Assembly: GCA_017654935.2 (NCBI GenBank)
Contig: CM065691.1
Location: forward strand, 37,275,053-37,339,052
Source of the DNA: Phymorhynchus buccinoides
Lineage: Eukaryota; Mollusca; Gastropoda; Neogastropoda; Raphitomidae
DNA length: 64,000 bases
Direction of reading: 5' to 3'
In this document: piece after piece, positions 38,190 to 47,779 of the stretch
Numbering within the stretch: position 1 is the first letter of the stretch
Layout of the letters: each line of letters begins with the position of its first letter
Program-made: the position numbers and the translations under genes
Notes under the pieces: model-generated
Told to the model about the DNA's origin: nothing
Database searches by the model: none
Seen by the model: the letters and a program-made list of their open reading frames with translations, nothing else

Positions 38190-40547
38190 CTACCGAAAAG
38201 ACTGCTGCTGCTTCCCACCGGCCGGTCGGGAAGAGCCCCTCCGAGGGAGGTTGCGCGAGCGGAAAGGGCGGTGGCCCGACGTGTGCTTAGCCACGTACTG
38301 TGAGGACTTGGAGTCCTGAGTCCTAGGAAGGTAAGAGCGCCGTCTGCGCTCCTGGGACCGACCCCCAGGTTTGAACCGAGCGAAGCGCGAGTCCGAAGTC
38401 TGCTTGGCTTGTTTGATGAGCAGAGCCATCATTGCTTCGTGGCCGTCCTGAGCCTTGCGCTCCGAAGACAGTCTGAGCACCGAGCCGAGCGCTTCCTCAC
38501 CGAAGAGGCCCGAGAAGGGGAGAGGGAGGGAACGGAGTTGTTCCCTCTCCCGTACCGAGAGAGCCGTGGCCTTCGCGAGAAAGTTGTCCCTTGCGAGCGC
38601 GGAAGTTTGGACCTTGAGGGAGGCCAACACGTCCGTGAGGCTCTGGAGAGCTTCCCCCAGCGCGGCGAGGGAGACCCCTACCGCCGGTTTGTCGACCTGC
38701 TCGAACAGGCGGAAGTCCAACGGGGACCGAGAGGGAGCAGAGCTCCCGAGGGAGTCCGAAGCAGTTTGGGCGAGAGAACTCGCGACCCCGCAGCCCTTAA
38801 GCGCGTCCGAGAGGGCGACTTCGAGGGTCTTAAAGGCGGGGCCCTTGATGGTGAGAGAGGGACAATGTTCCTCACATCTGAGTTTGTCGCTCTCCGCCCT
38901 CGAAGGCCTGGAGAAACGGGCGAAGGGGAGGTAGTCCTCATGGAGCCCCAGAACCGTGCGGAACTGGGGCACCAAGAAAGAGCCGATGGACGAAGAGTCT
39001 TCGCGACTGCGCACAGCGTGGCCTTGAGCGAAACGTCTGTCGTCCACCAGCCTTCCCGTACGTAAAGCCTCCTCCGCTCGGAGAATGGACTCCTGGAGGC
39101 AGGAGGGAGGCTGAAGGAACATGTGGTCCTTTCCCCTACGGAAAGAACCGGCCGAGTGGCCTGTGGCCGAGGCCGAGATGGGAGCGGCGAGGCGGACCAC
39201 ATCAGGGCACGCATCGCCGATCACATCCAGGAGGGCCTGGTTGGAGGAGTCCCGAACAGAAGGAGGGTCTCCTGGAGAAGTTGGTGGAGGAAGATTTCGG
39301 AAAGACTCCATGATTGCTTTCAGCAGACGTTGGTCAAAGGCCGGAGGGGAACGGGCCGGAGACAAAGAGGCCTCCGGAGATCCATGGTCCATGGGCGAAC
39401 CTGGCCGAGAGGGGCCTAGATCGTGTTCCCCGGCCGAAGACCGAGGGGAGAAGTCTCCATCCTGCCCGCGGCCCGGGGAGCCAGGGAGGCCGTGGCCACC
39501 CTGGTCCCCTGCCGGGGGAGGCCCATCCTGTCCACGGTCTGGAGTGCCGGGGAGGCAGCGGCCTAACTGGCCACGGCCCCCGAGGCCTCCTACCGAGGGA
39601 GGCCCGGGCCTAAAGGAGGCCCGGTGGGGGAGGCCAGAGGTAGAGGGAGAGGCCGAACGGGGCCGCTTGCCACCACGGTCGGCCGACCGGGGGCTACGGT
39701 GGCCCGAACGGCGGTAGGCCGCACTGGCGGGGAGTCCTTCATCCACCGGCTCGGGGACCATCCTGAGCCGTGGTGCCGGGCCTCCCGGCCGGAAATCCAC
39801 TCGACCGGAGTCCCCACCGCTGGGGGGAGCACCGGGAGATCCTCTCGGACCGAGGCCCGCGGCCAGGGCAAAGCGGCCGAGAGGAGCACCAACCCCGCCT
39901 TCGGAGACTTTCCGACTGCGGGGCGGCGATAGCCGGTAGGCCTCGGGCTCCCCGGCCGGGGAGGTGTCGAGAGGCCTACGGCCTTCCGGGCTCGAGTTTC
40001 CTTCGAGGTACCGGGATGTCTGATTGAGGCCCCAGTCGTGAGACCTCGACACATGGTCGGAAGGGGGCCTCCGTCGCCCTCTCTCCAACAGAGGGTCGGA
40101 GAGGTGGAAACTAGGCGAGTCCCCGAGTGCAAACGTGCCACTCGGGGCTACAGACATGCGCAGCTGCGACTTATCCAACGAAGTTGAAGCTGAAGGTGTG
40201 GAAGACCGGGTCGAAGTGGTGGCCTTGGTTGAAAGAGGCCTCCTGTTTAAACACAAAGGCACGGAAGAACCAACGGACGAAATTGGCCGAGAGGCCTTAT
40301 GTTGAGGAGAGGAGAAGGGGAAGCCCGACGAGTCAAAACGATGAACGAAAGAGTCGAAGACAGAAGTCGAGTGAGAGCGCTTAGCGCGCTGAGATTTTGA
40401 CTTGTGTGACGAAACTGAACGGTTAGATTTGTCCGAAGAACCTTTAGAACAGAAACGACCTGCCTCATCACGAGGAAGAGGAGAAGGAAGAGGCAGGTCA
40501 GGTTGAACTTTATCCGAAACAACCAAAGTGAAGCCAGAAGTGGCCAT
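38190..40547 (-). CDS. Element 3 gag-like protein
   Basis: A 785-residue frame without stops, first in the element. The N-terminal third is Ser/Thr/Lys-rich. The middle is rich in Pro, Gly, Arg and Asp (PPPAGDQGGHGLPGSPGRGQ and similar), probably disordered. The C-terminal half (about residues 400-720) is conserved with elements 1 and 2, including GSFLVPQFRTVLGLHEDYLP and RSLPLPFSGLFGEEALGS. No CCHC zinc knuckle is visible. By position it corresponds to the gag-like ORF of DIRS elements, presumed to coat the RNA; that role is inferred, as the sequence itself shows no known catalytic domain. The stop lies 44 bp before the RT Met, and the recombinase-containing frame overlaps its end. Confidence 0.85.
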   Translation of the reverse strand: MATSGFTLVVSDKVQPDLPLPSPLPRDEAGRFCSKGSSDKSNRSVSSHKSKSQRAKRSHSTSVFDSFVHRFDSSGFPFSSPQHKASRPISSVGSSVPLCLNRRPLSTKATTSTRSSTPSASTSLDKSQLRMSVAPSGTFALGDSPSFHLSDPLLERGRRRPPSDHVSRSHDWGLNQTSRYLEGNSSPEGRRPLDTSPAGEPEAYRLSPPRSRKVSEGGVGAPLGRFALAAGLGPRGSPGAPPSGGDSGRVDFRPGGPAPRLRMVPEPVDEGLPASAAYRRSGHRSPRSADRGGKRPRSASPSTSGLPHRASFRPGPPSVGGLGGRGQLGRCLPGTPDRGQDGPPPAGDQGGHGLPGSPGRGQDGDFSPRSSAGEHDLGPSRPGSPMDHGSPEASLSPARSPPAFDQRLLKAIMESFRNLPPPTSPGDPPSVRDSSNQALLDVIGDACPDVVRLAAPISASATGHSAGSFRRGKDHMFLQPPSCLQESILRAEEALRTGRLVDDRRFAQGHAVRSREDSSSIGSFLVPQFRTVLGLHEDYLPFARFSRPSRAESDKLRCEEHCPSLTIKGPAFKTLEVALSDALKGCGVASSLAQTASDSLGSSAPSRSPLDFRLFEQVDKPAVGVSLAALGEALQSLTDVLASLKVQTSALARDNFLAKATALSVREREQLRSLPLPFSGLFGEEALGSVLRLSSERKAQDGHEAMMALLIKQAKQTSDSRFARFKPGGRSQERRRRSYLPRTQDSKSSQYVAKHTSGHRPFRSRNLPRRGSSRPAGGKQQQSFR

Positions 40548-41000
40548 AACACGTGCGTGTGCGCGTGCACTGAAGCACGAGTGAGCGTCACGAGAAAAAA
40601 TTAACTACTGAAAGTTCTAGCGAAATAGAACTAAGCTAGCTGAGTTAATCGAAACTCAGAGAACCCCTAAGTTCGAAGAAAGCAGGAAAAGGAACGAACC
40701 CACCTAGTTAAGAGTGTGAAAGAATAAAAAAGTCAAGAGTGCTGGTAGCCCAGGTCTGCCATGAACGCTGGAAAATTGTAATGGCGGAAGTAGGCGCTCA
40801 TTGGCCTAGCCACCGCTAGACCGGTAAGGGGGGATCACTCCCGCCCCACATCCGGCTAGGGGTCAAGGCCAGATGCCTACTTTCGTTTTTCTATATGCTA
40901 TGGTATAGCTCCAGGTCGCTTAACGCTAATGCAGTTGTTTCAGGTGTTGGTACAGTATGGTTAAAGTAGATTGTCACTGTTAGTAATCCCAAGCTCTCAA

Positions 41001-41500
41001 NNNNNNNNNNNNNNNNNNNNNNNNNNNNNNNNNNNNNNNNNNNNNNNNNNNNNNNNNNNNNNNNNNNNNNNNNNNNNNNNNNNNNNNNNNNNNNNNNNNN
41101 NNNNNNNNNNNNNNNNNNNNNNNNNNNNNNNNNNNNNNNNNNNNNNNNNNNNNNNNNNNNNNNNNNNNNNNNNNNNNNNNNNNNNNNNNNNNNNNNNNNN
41201 NNNNNNNNNNNNNNNNNNNNNNNNNNNNNNNNNNNNNNNNNNNNNNNNNNNNNNNNNNNNNNNNNNNNNNNNNNNNNNNNNNNNNNNNNNNNNNNNNNNN
41301 NNNNNNNNNNNNNNNNNNNNNNNNNNNNNNNNNNNNNNNNNNNNNNNNNNNNNNNNNNNNNNNNNNNNNNNNNNNNNNNNNNNNNNNNNNNNNNNNNNNN
41401 NNNNNNNNNNNNNNNNNNNNNNNNNNNNNNNNNNNNNNNNNNNNNNNNNNNNNNNNNNNNNNNNNNNNNNNNNNNNNNNNNNNNNNNNNNNNNNNNNNNN
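41001..41500. other. Assembly gap (500 N)
   Basis: Exactly 500 N, probably a placeholder of arbitrary size. It separates the 28 bases after DIRS element 3 from a minisatellite. Confidence 0.99.
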
Positions 41501-42984
41501 AAGATAACGAATAAAAAGAAGCAAAGTGTGCCACCTTAAGATAACGAATAAAAAGAAGCAAAGTGTGCCACCTTAAGATAACGAATAAAAAGAAGCAAAG
41601 TGTGCCACCTTAAGATAACGAATAAAAAGAAGCAAAGTGTGCCACCTTAAGATAACGAATAAAAAGAAGCACAGTGTGCCACCTTAAGATAACGAATAAA
41701 AAGAAGCAAAGTGTGCCACCTTAAGATAACGAATAAAAAGAAGCGCAGTGTGCCACCTTAAGATAACGAATAAAAAGAAGCAAAGTGTGCCACCTTAAGA
41801 TAACGAATAAAAAGAAGCGCAGTGTGCCACCTTAAGATAACGAATAAAAAGAAGCAAAGTGTGCCACCTTAAGATAACGAATAAAAAGAAGCAAAGTGTG
41901 CCACCTTAAGATAACGAATAAAAAGAAGCGCAGTGTGCCACCTTAAGATAACGAATAAAAAGAAGCAAAGTGTGCCACCTTAAGATAACGAATAAAAAGA
42001 AGCACAGTGTGCCACCTTAAGATAACGAATAAAAAGAAGCGCAGTGTGCCACCTTAAGATAACGAATAAAAAGAAGCGCAGTGTGCCACCTTAAGATAAC
42101 GAATAAAAAGAAGCAAAGTGTGCCACCTTAAGATAACGAATAAAAAGAAGCAAAGTGTGCCACCTTAAGATAACGAATAAAAAGTAGCAAAGTATGCCAC
42201 CTTAAGATAACGAATAAAAAGAAGCAAAGTGTGCCACCTTAAGATAACGAATAAAAAGAAGCAAAGTGTGCCACCTTAAGATAACGAATAAAAAGAAGCG
42301 CAGTGTGCCACCTTAAGATAACGAATAAAAAGAAGCGCAGTGTGCCACCTTAAGATAACGAATAAAAAGAAGCGCAGTGTGCCACCTTAAGATAACGAAT
42401 AAAAAGAAGCAAAGTGTGCCACCTTAAGATAACGAATAAAAAGAAGCAAAGTGTGCCACCTTAAGATAACGAATAAAAAGAAGCAAAGTGTGCCACCTTA
42501 AGATAACGAATAAAAAGTAGCAAAGTGTGCCACCTTAAGATAACGAATAAAAAGAAGCAAAGTGTGCCACCTTAAGATAACGAATAAAAAGAAGCAAAGT
42601 GTGCCACCTTAAGATAACGAATAAAAAGAAGCGCAGTGTGCCACCTTAAGATAACGAATAAAAAGAAGCACAGTGTGCCACCTTAAGATAACGAATAAAA
42701 AGAAGCGCAGTGTGCCACCTTAAGATAACGAATAAAAAGAAGCACAGTGTGCCACCTTAAGATAACGAATAAAAAGAAGCAAAGTGTGCCACCTTAAGAT
42801 AACGAATAAAAAGAAGCACAGTGTGCCACCTTAAGATAACGAATAAAAAGAAGCAAAGTGTGCCACCTTAAGATAACGAATAAAAAGAAGCAAAGTGTGC
42901 CACCTTAAGATAACGAATAAAAAGAAGCAAAGTGTGCCACCTTAAGATAACGAATAAAAAGAAGCAAAGTGTGCCACCTTAAGA
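41501..42984. repeat. 37-bp minisatellite, 40 copies, truncated by gap
   Basis: Unit AAGATAACGAATAAAAAGAA plus GCAAAGTGTGCCACCTT. Most variation is in one word, gcaaag, gcacag or gcgcag; two units have 'agtagc' in place of 'agaagc'. It begins at the gap edge, so the true array is probably longer. Confidence 0.97.
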
Positions 42985-43302
42985 ATAAAAACAAGCAAAG
43001 TATATATGTAAAATATGATACAATAAATATTCATTGGGTTTTTCCCCCTCTAATCCGAGTTGATTTGTTTCTCTAAGCTGAGTTGAAAACTCTTTTAAAG
43101 AATCTTTGCTATAAATATAGGTAATCATTTTATATGCCTTGGCTTTGTTAAAAGCTGTTTGCTTTTCAGGTTGAGAAAAGCATTTTTTCTGATTTCTTAG
43201 TGTTTTACACACACATATTTTGATATTGTTTTGAGAGAAAAAAAGTCATAGTATGTGTACCATAACTTATTTTTCTTCTTGGTATTGTTCTTACACTTAC
43301 AG

Positions 43303-44436
43303 GCAGTGAAAGTGTTGAAAGTGAACACCACAATAGAGATGCTGGTTCGCTACTTTCCATATGGTAAGTTGGTCTTTAACTCTTCTTAGCTCCATGAGCG
43401 AATACATTCGCCCAGCACATCTCTACACTCCTACCAAATGCAAAGACATTCACTGCCAAGTAACCAGCCATGTGTTTGTCTATTTTTAGAGCATATATAA
43501 ATGATTTTTTCCGTTAAAGCTACGCATGCACACTGAAAAAAATAGTTGCTCCCCTCTTGCCGGTTGAGGTGCAAGGGACAACCAAGATTGTCAAAACATA
43601 TGTGGCATTAGAAGAGTTAAAAAGATGACATTGGTGAGTCATCTCTTTCTTTTAGTTTTAATCATTCTCTCTGTGTTTGTCTGTTTGTTTTTCTCACTGT
43701 ATATTTTCAATTTAAAAATTGACTTGCCAGGTAAGGAAGCTTAGAATGTTTCACAACATTTTTTTAATGGTTAAAATATATTTTCTGATTGATGTTTTGA
43801 AAAGTATATTTTCTTTGAAAGGAAAAAACACAACATACTTTAATGTTTAAAAGGTTGGGAAAGCTATATTATTTTGCAGTCGCAGGAAAGTGTTTGAAAT
43901 AAATGTGGCTTGTGAAAGTTAGTATATTTTGATAAACTGTCTACACACCTGCTCGCTCCCTACGTTCTTCCTCTGACAGCTGCACACTCAAGGTTCCTCG
44001 GGTCCACACGAAATCTTTTGGTGAAGGATCCTTCTACTATTTAGCACCTCACTTATGGAATTCCCTCCCACAACATGTCCGCTCATCTGACTCTATCTCC
44101 GCCTTTTGCTCTGCCCTTAAAACTAACTTGTTTCGGACATATTATGATTGATTAGTGTTTGTGTGTGAGGTGGGTGTTCTTGCAAAATTTGTCTATTATA
44201 ATTAGTCACGTAACTGGCAGTATGATTTTATTTCAGCTTGCAGTATTGTATCTAAACTTGATTGAGAAGGTGAATGTGGTCTATGTTTCTTCTTAGAATT
44301 TTCATATTGTAACTATTTTACTCTTGTATAATTAATTGTGTGTGAGTGTGTGCATGCGTGTATGTGTGCGTGCGTGCGTTCATGTGTGTGTGTGTGTGTT
44401 TGTGTATGTATATGTGTGTGTGCAGGCGTGCGTACG

Positions 44437-44517
<81 letters not shown>

Positions 44518-45209
44518 AAGTAAGAGAACGTTGCGTGCAATCATCGTGTTTATCTTACTTTCTAATGATTCATTATTTGTTTGCCTTTAATGTTCTTGTT
44601 ATCAATGTAAAGCGCACTGAGCTCATGTGAGAAAGAGCGCTATATTTATTATTATTATTAAATGAGTGGACAGGTGGTACAGTGGTGCTAAAAATAAACG
44701 CAAAACAGTTGTGCAAACACTTAAGGCATTCTGAATGAGAGAATGCACCTGAATTGGCTTCTTCTCAAGTTACGCCAATACTAAGTTTTATTATGCAAGC
44801 TTTGTTTTTACTTATTATTCCAAGTGAGTTCTTTCCCTTACATGGCAGACTGTAGTTTTTGTACTGTAGTTTTTGTCAATGAAAAACGTTTTTTTTTTCC
44901 GCTGTCCATCTTCTTGGTTGTACAGTGGTGTTGCTCCCACGCCACTCATTCTGAGACCCAACTTGCAGCCACACCCTGATTTGTCAAGTCGCAGAGTCTG
45001 AATGTTTTAAAGAAAAAGATGTTTGCAAAGTTTGGAATGATTTAAGGAAGGAACCCTTGGTGTGCAGCCATTTTCATTGCGATTTGATCCCACTCTTTTA
45101 TTTTGCTTGCAATGTATCATTTGTGTGTTGCACAGGCTATAACCGAACCTACGACAAAAACCGTTACCAGTCACTGGCGTCCAATCCTTCCCCAGGCTAC
45201 AGCCGTTGA
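43303..45209 (+). CDS. 3' end of an unidentified plus-strand gene, two exons
   Basis: Exon at 43303-43363 (acceptor gttcttacacttacag, donor gtaagt) and terminal exon at 45136-45209 (acceptor tgtgtgttgcacag, TGA at 45207-45209). They join in phase through a split Gly codon to give [20 protein letters not shown] and then [20 protein letters not shown] and GYSR before the stop, 44 residues in all. Both splice acceptors are strong and the phase match is independent support. I do not recognise the protein. A CTT microsatellite follows in the presumed 3' UTR (45227-45255). Upstream exons are not visible; they would lie in or beyond the assembly gap. It runs opposite to NUP98. Confidence 0.6.
43376..43620. 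mobile_element. piggyBac-like MITE
   Basis: TTAACTCTTCTTAG at the left and CATTAGAAGAGTTAA at the right form inverted ends that include TTAA, the piggyBac target. It has no coding capacity and lies in the intron of the plus-strand gene, 12 bp after its donor. Confidence 0.65.
43942..44151 (+). pseudogene. L2/CR1-like RT C-terminal remnant
   Basis: The frame reads [20 protein letters not shown] and then [20 protein letters not shown] before the TGA at 44149-44151. This is the standard C-terminus of L2/CR1-type RT proteins ('RSSSDxxLLxVPR...AAPxLWNSLP'). Everything upstream is missing, as in a 5'-truncated insertion. A recognisable 3' hairpin and tail follow at about 44600-44660. Confidence 0.85.
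44152..44660 (+). repeat. 3' UTR and tail of the L2-like element with TG expansion
   Basis: The non-coding 3' part of the element is interrupted by a TG/TGCG microsatellite at 44335-44515. It ends with GTAAAGCGCACTGAGCTCAT, AAGAGCGCTATATTTATTAT and (TTA)n, the usual L2-type 3' hairpin and tail. Confidence 0.75.
44661..45135. other. Intron sequence, no feature seen
   Basis: Intron of the plus-strand gene between the L2-like tail and the terminal exon. No repeat or exon recognised. Confidence 0.4.
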
Positions 45210-45589
45210 AGAGGTCAAGGATTCATCTTCTTCTTCTTCTTCTTCTTCTTCTTCCAGTAATGTCCACCTGCTGTTTATCGGCAATTATTGACATATACAG
45301 GGGTTCAAAGACGAAGATGCGCAGCACGGGATGAGATAGGATTTGAGAAATATATTAGATAATAGAAAAGCGTTTGTTGTTTACAATGATATTGAAAGGA
45401 TATGAAGAGAGTAATTTGGTTGGGTATTTTATAAGTTCAGATAGGTATTAAATATTAGATAATCATTTGTTGTTTTAAGATGATATAAAACATGAAAAGA
45501 TGAACTTGGCTGAGTATTTTGTAGGCTTGAAATGGGTGGGGGAGGGGTTGAGTAAAATTTGAGTGAGATGCTAGATGGAAGAAGGAAAA

Positions 45590-45786
45590 AGTCATGCACG
45601 ACGTTCGGGCCTCACATGATGCATGCAGAAAAAGATATGTTTGAGTCATGCACGACCGTTATGCATACCCGGTTCAGCCAGGAACACCCGGGCCCCACAC
45701 GATGCATGTAGAGGGGACTATGTATATGAATCATGCGTGACCGTGAAGCAGGCCCCACATGGTGCATGCGCGAAAGTGAGATGTTT
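45590..45786. repeat. Degenerate tandem repeat of about 60-80 bp, three units
   Basis: Three imperfect units with GTCATGCACGAC or CATGCGTGACCG, then CCCCACACGATGCATG or its variants. They directly follow the 3' end of the non-LTR fragment at 45787-46365 and may be its 3' terminal repeat. Confidence 0.6.
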
Positions 45787-46365
45787 TTATGTGCAGTGCT
45801 TCAGCACCCTTGAGGTGAAGGTGCTGAGCGTGGGTGACTGGACTATTTCAGGGGACAGATTATTCCAGTCACAGACAGTGCGGGGGAAGAAGATGTTAGT
45901 GGTTTGGAATCCCTTGAATCTGGTCGGCTTGATCCTGCAACGATTAGTGGAGACCGGGGTAAGGAACTTTTCTGCTGGGAGAGCTGGAACGAGGCCCTCG
46001 GCAATCTTATAGAAAAGGCTGAGGCATTGGCGCCTGCGTCTTTCCTCCAGGGGAAGCAGGCCTAGTGTCCTGAGCATGCCACTCACGCAGCCTGGTTTTA
46101 TGGACTTGTAGTCCCTGGCTACAAAGCGTGCTGCTTGGCGCTGAACTCTCTCCAACCTTTCAATGTCCTGTTTCTGGTACGGATCCCACACCGTCGCACT
46201 GTACTCCAGTCTGGATCGGACCAATGCCATGTATGCCAGGCGTCTGCATTCTCTAGGACAATTCAGGAGATTCTGGCGGAGGAATCCTAGTGTCGATCCA
46301 GCTTTACGGCATATGTTCGAGATGTGGGAAGACCACTTCAGGTCACTTGAAATCTGGACTCCAAC
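45787..46365 (-). pseudogene. Non-LTR retrotransposon RT C-terminal part
   Basis: The frame from about 46365 down reads VGVQISSDLKWSSHISNICR, then LVRSRLEYSATVWDPYQKQD, LERVQRQAARFVARDY and FFPRTVCDWNNL, ending in VLKHCT and stop. These are the C-terminal motifs of jockey/CR1-like RT proteins, in order and uninterrupted over about 190 residues. The catalytic RT core and endonuclease are absent, so this is a 5'-truncated copy. The unbroken frame suggests it is younger than the other RT fragments in the window. Confidence 0.88.
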
Positions 46366-47080
46366 TGAACTTTTATACCACCGTGCAAATGTTAAAGCAA
46401 TTCTGCGCAGCAGTTCATGTGATATTGCGACAGACAAAAATCCAAGGTCAAAGGTCTATGTCAACGAGGTTGCTGAGGTCAACAATACTTAGCATTATGC
46501 AGTTCATATGATCTTAGCTTAGTCTACCTACTTGCCAAATTTGGAAACTGTATCTGCCACAATATAGAAGATATGACCCAAACAAATGATTGACGATATT
46601 CAAGGTCAAGGGTCAAGGTTAATTGGGTAAAAGTGACCCTGTATACCTAATCACCTTAATACACCAACATACCAAATTTGGGGACCATAACTGTAAAAGA
46701 AATGGCCAAGACAAAAATTGCATGTTGAAGGTCAAGGTCATTGGTTCATTTTGTTATGCAAATCATCTTTCTTGAAAGCTTGTATAAACATCCATATGTA
46801 TGCACAGTTTGAGCAACGAGCGACTCATAGATACCGAGAAAAAGCCAACATTAAGGTTACCACAGACGGACAGACACGCACACACACACGCGCACACGCA
46901 CACGGACACCCGAAAAACCGAAGAAGCATGAGAAAGACTCACTTCGTGACCAAAATGATTCAGGCTATATTTTTAAAGCAAAAATCACAGGAAAGGAAAT
47001 TGAAAAATCAAGTTCAAGGAAAGATCACGGAAAAGTTGAGTGAAAAGCTTTCCTTTCCTTCGTTAGTCAATGTTTGTCAA
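46366..47080. repeat. AT-rich dispersed repeat with 'ccaaattt' and 'acggacagac' words
   Basis: Repeated phrases such as 'accaaatttgg', 'aaggtcaaggtca' and ACAGACGGACAGACACGCAC fit a dispersed family, but no ends could be set and it is non-coding. Confidence 0.4.
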
Positions 47081-47149
47081 TAAAATAAAGTAATTCTTTT
47101 CATTATACACGTAATTATGTGTTGCCTTTGCATGGAGTGATTCAGTATT

Positions 47150-47221
47150 ACGGGCACCTCACTATTACGGACAGTTTTGACCAATCTGTTGGGTGTCCGG
47201 TTTACTGAGGTTCGACTGTAT
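47150..47221 (-). mobile_element. Solo pogo-like terminal repeat
   Basis: On the minus strand it begins TACAGTCGAACCTCAGTAAA and continues 'ccggacaccc'. This is the style of pogo/Tigger MITE ends. No partner end was found. Confidence 0.4.
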
Positions 47222-47587
47222 AAGATTGTGGCACATTTTTGATATTCATGAACAAGACAGTAGTAAAATAAAACAAACACCGATAACTTTTCTGGCGAAT
47301 TTTCAACTTTGAAATACAGTTTTCATCAGGCCATTGTGAGTGACACAAAGCTCATATTTTCATGATATTTGATATGATGGATAGTGGTTGATATGGCAGG
47401 GTATATACCCTGAGATGGCTTACCATGGTCCACAGGGTTATTATAACAGCTCTGGTTACTCCGCACATTTTGAGTAATAGCTTTCTACACAATCATTCAG
47501 GCCTCTGCTGCACTTCAAAATAGATTATTATGCTCTTTAATTTTTTGACTGCTACACATTTTTAGTGAGTTATGCCTGGCGGTTTTA

Positions 47588-47700
47588 ATGATAATAATAA
47601 TAATAATAATAATAATAATTTCATTTATATAGCACGATACATATCATGCTAAAAGCAAGCTCAGCGCTTTACAAACATTGATGAAGCCATGTAAAAAATA
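47588..47700 (-). repeat. L2/CR1-like 3' tail remnant
   Basis: (ATA)n followed by ATTTATATAGCACGATACAT and GCTCAGCGCTTTACAAACAT, the reverse of the L2-type hairpin and tail. Confidence 0.6.
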
Positions 47701-47779
47701 AAAAAAAATTAACAAATTGACACACCATGTTTCATAACAATCATATAGAATAAAAGTAATATTATTTAATGACACATGA

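Larger units (their letters stand above)
34545..40972 (-). mobile_element. DIRS-type retrotransposon, element 3 (full length)
   Basis: Bounded by ATT at 34545-34547 and 40970-40972; about 6.4 kb. Inverted terminal repeats at about 34594-34766 and 40776-40950 (left begins CAACACCTGAAACAACTGCA). The internal complementary region at about 34826-34927 reads CCACC-AAT-CTACTTTAACC at 34880-34898, complementary to the left edge (ATTGGTGG) and the right edge (GGTTAAAGTAGATT) joined through one ATT. This ITR-plus-ICR layout defines the DIRS group, as opposed to the split direct repeats of Ngaro and PAT. Three long overlapping or adjacent minus-strand ORFs are intact. Confidence 0.95.

Noticed and set aside
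35216..38218. A single 1000-residue protein
   Set aside because: Upstream of about 36330 the frame lies over the RT/RNase H gene in another frame and is Arg/Gly/Pro-rich shadow; only the last 358 residues are a tyrosine recombinase.
38409..39932. Plus-strand frames of 85-218 codons over the gag-like gene
   Set aside because: Shadows of the GC-rich minus-strand gag-like ORF, with no domain or splice support.
34545..40972. Classification as Ngaro or PAT
   Set aside because: Those have split direct repeats; here the ends are inverted repeats and there is an internal complementary region, so the DIRS group fits.
40971..41561. Frames spanning the N block
   Set aside because: They consist almost entirely of unknown bases.
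44313..44630. Cys/Val-rich and His/Thr-rich frames, also at 51523-51896, 61313-61793 and 62020-62508
   Set aside because: They are translations of CA, TG, CG and GA microsatellites.
45103..45291. 62-codon frame ending in a poly-Ser run
   Set aside because: It reads the terminal exon of the plus-strand gene out of frame and then the CTT microsatellite in the 3' UTR.
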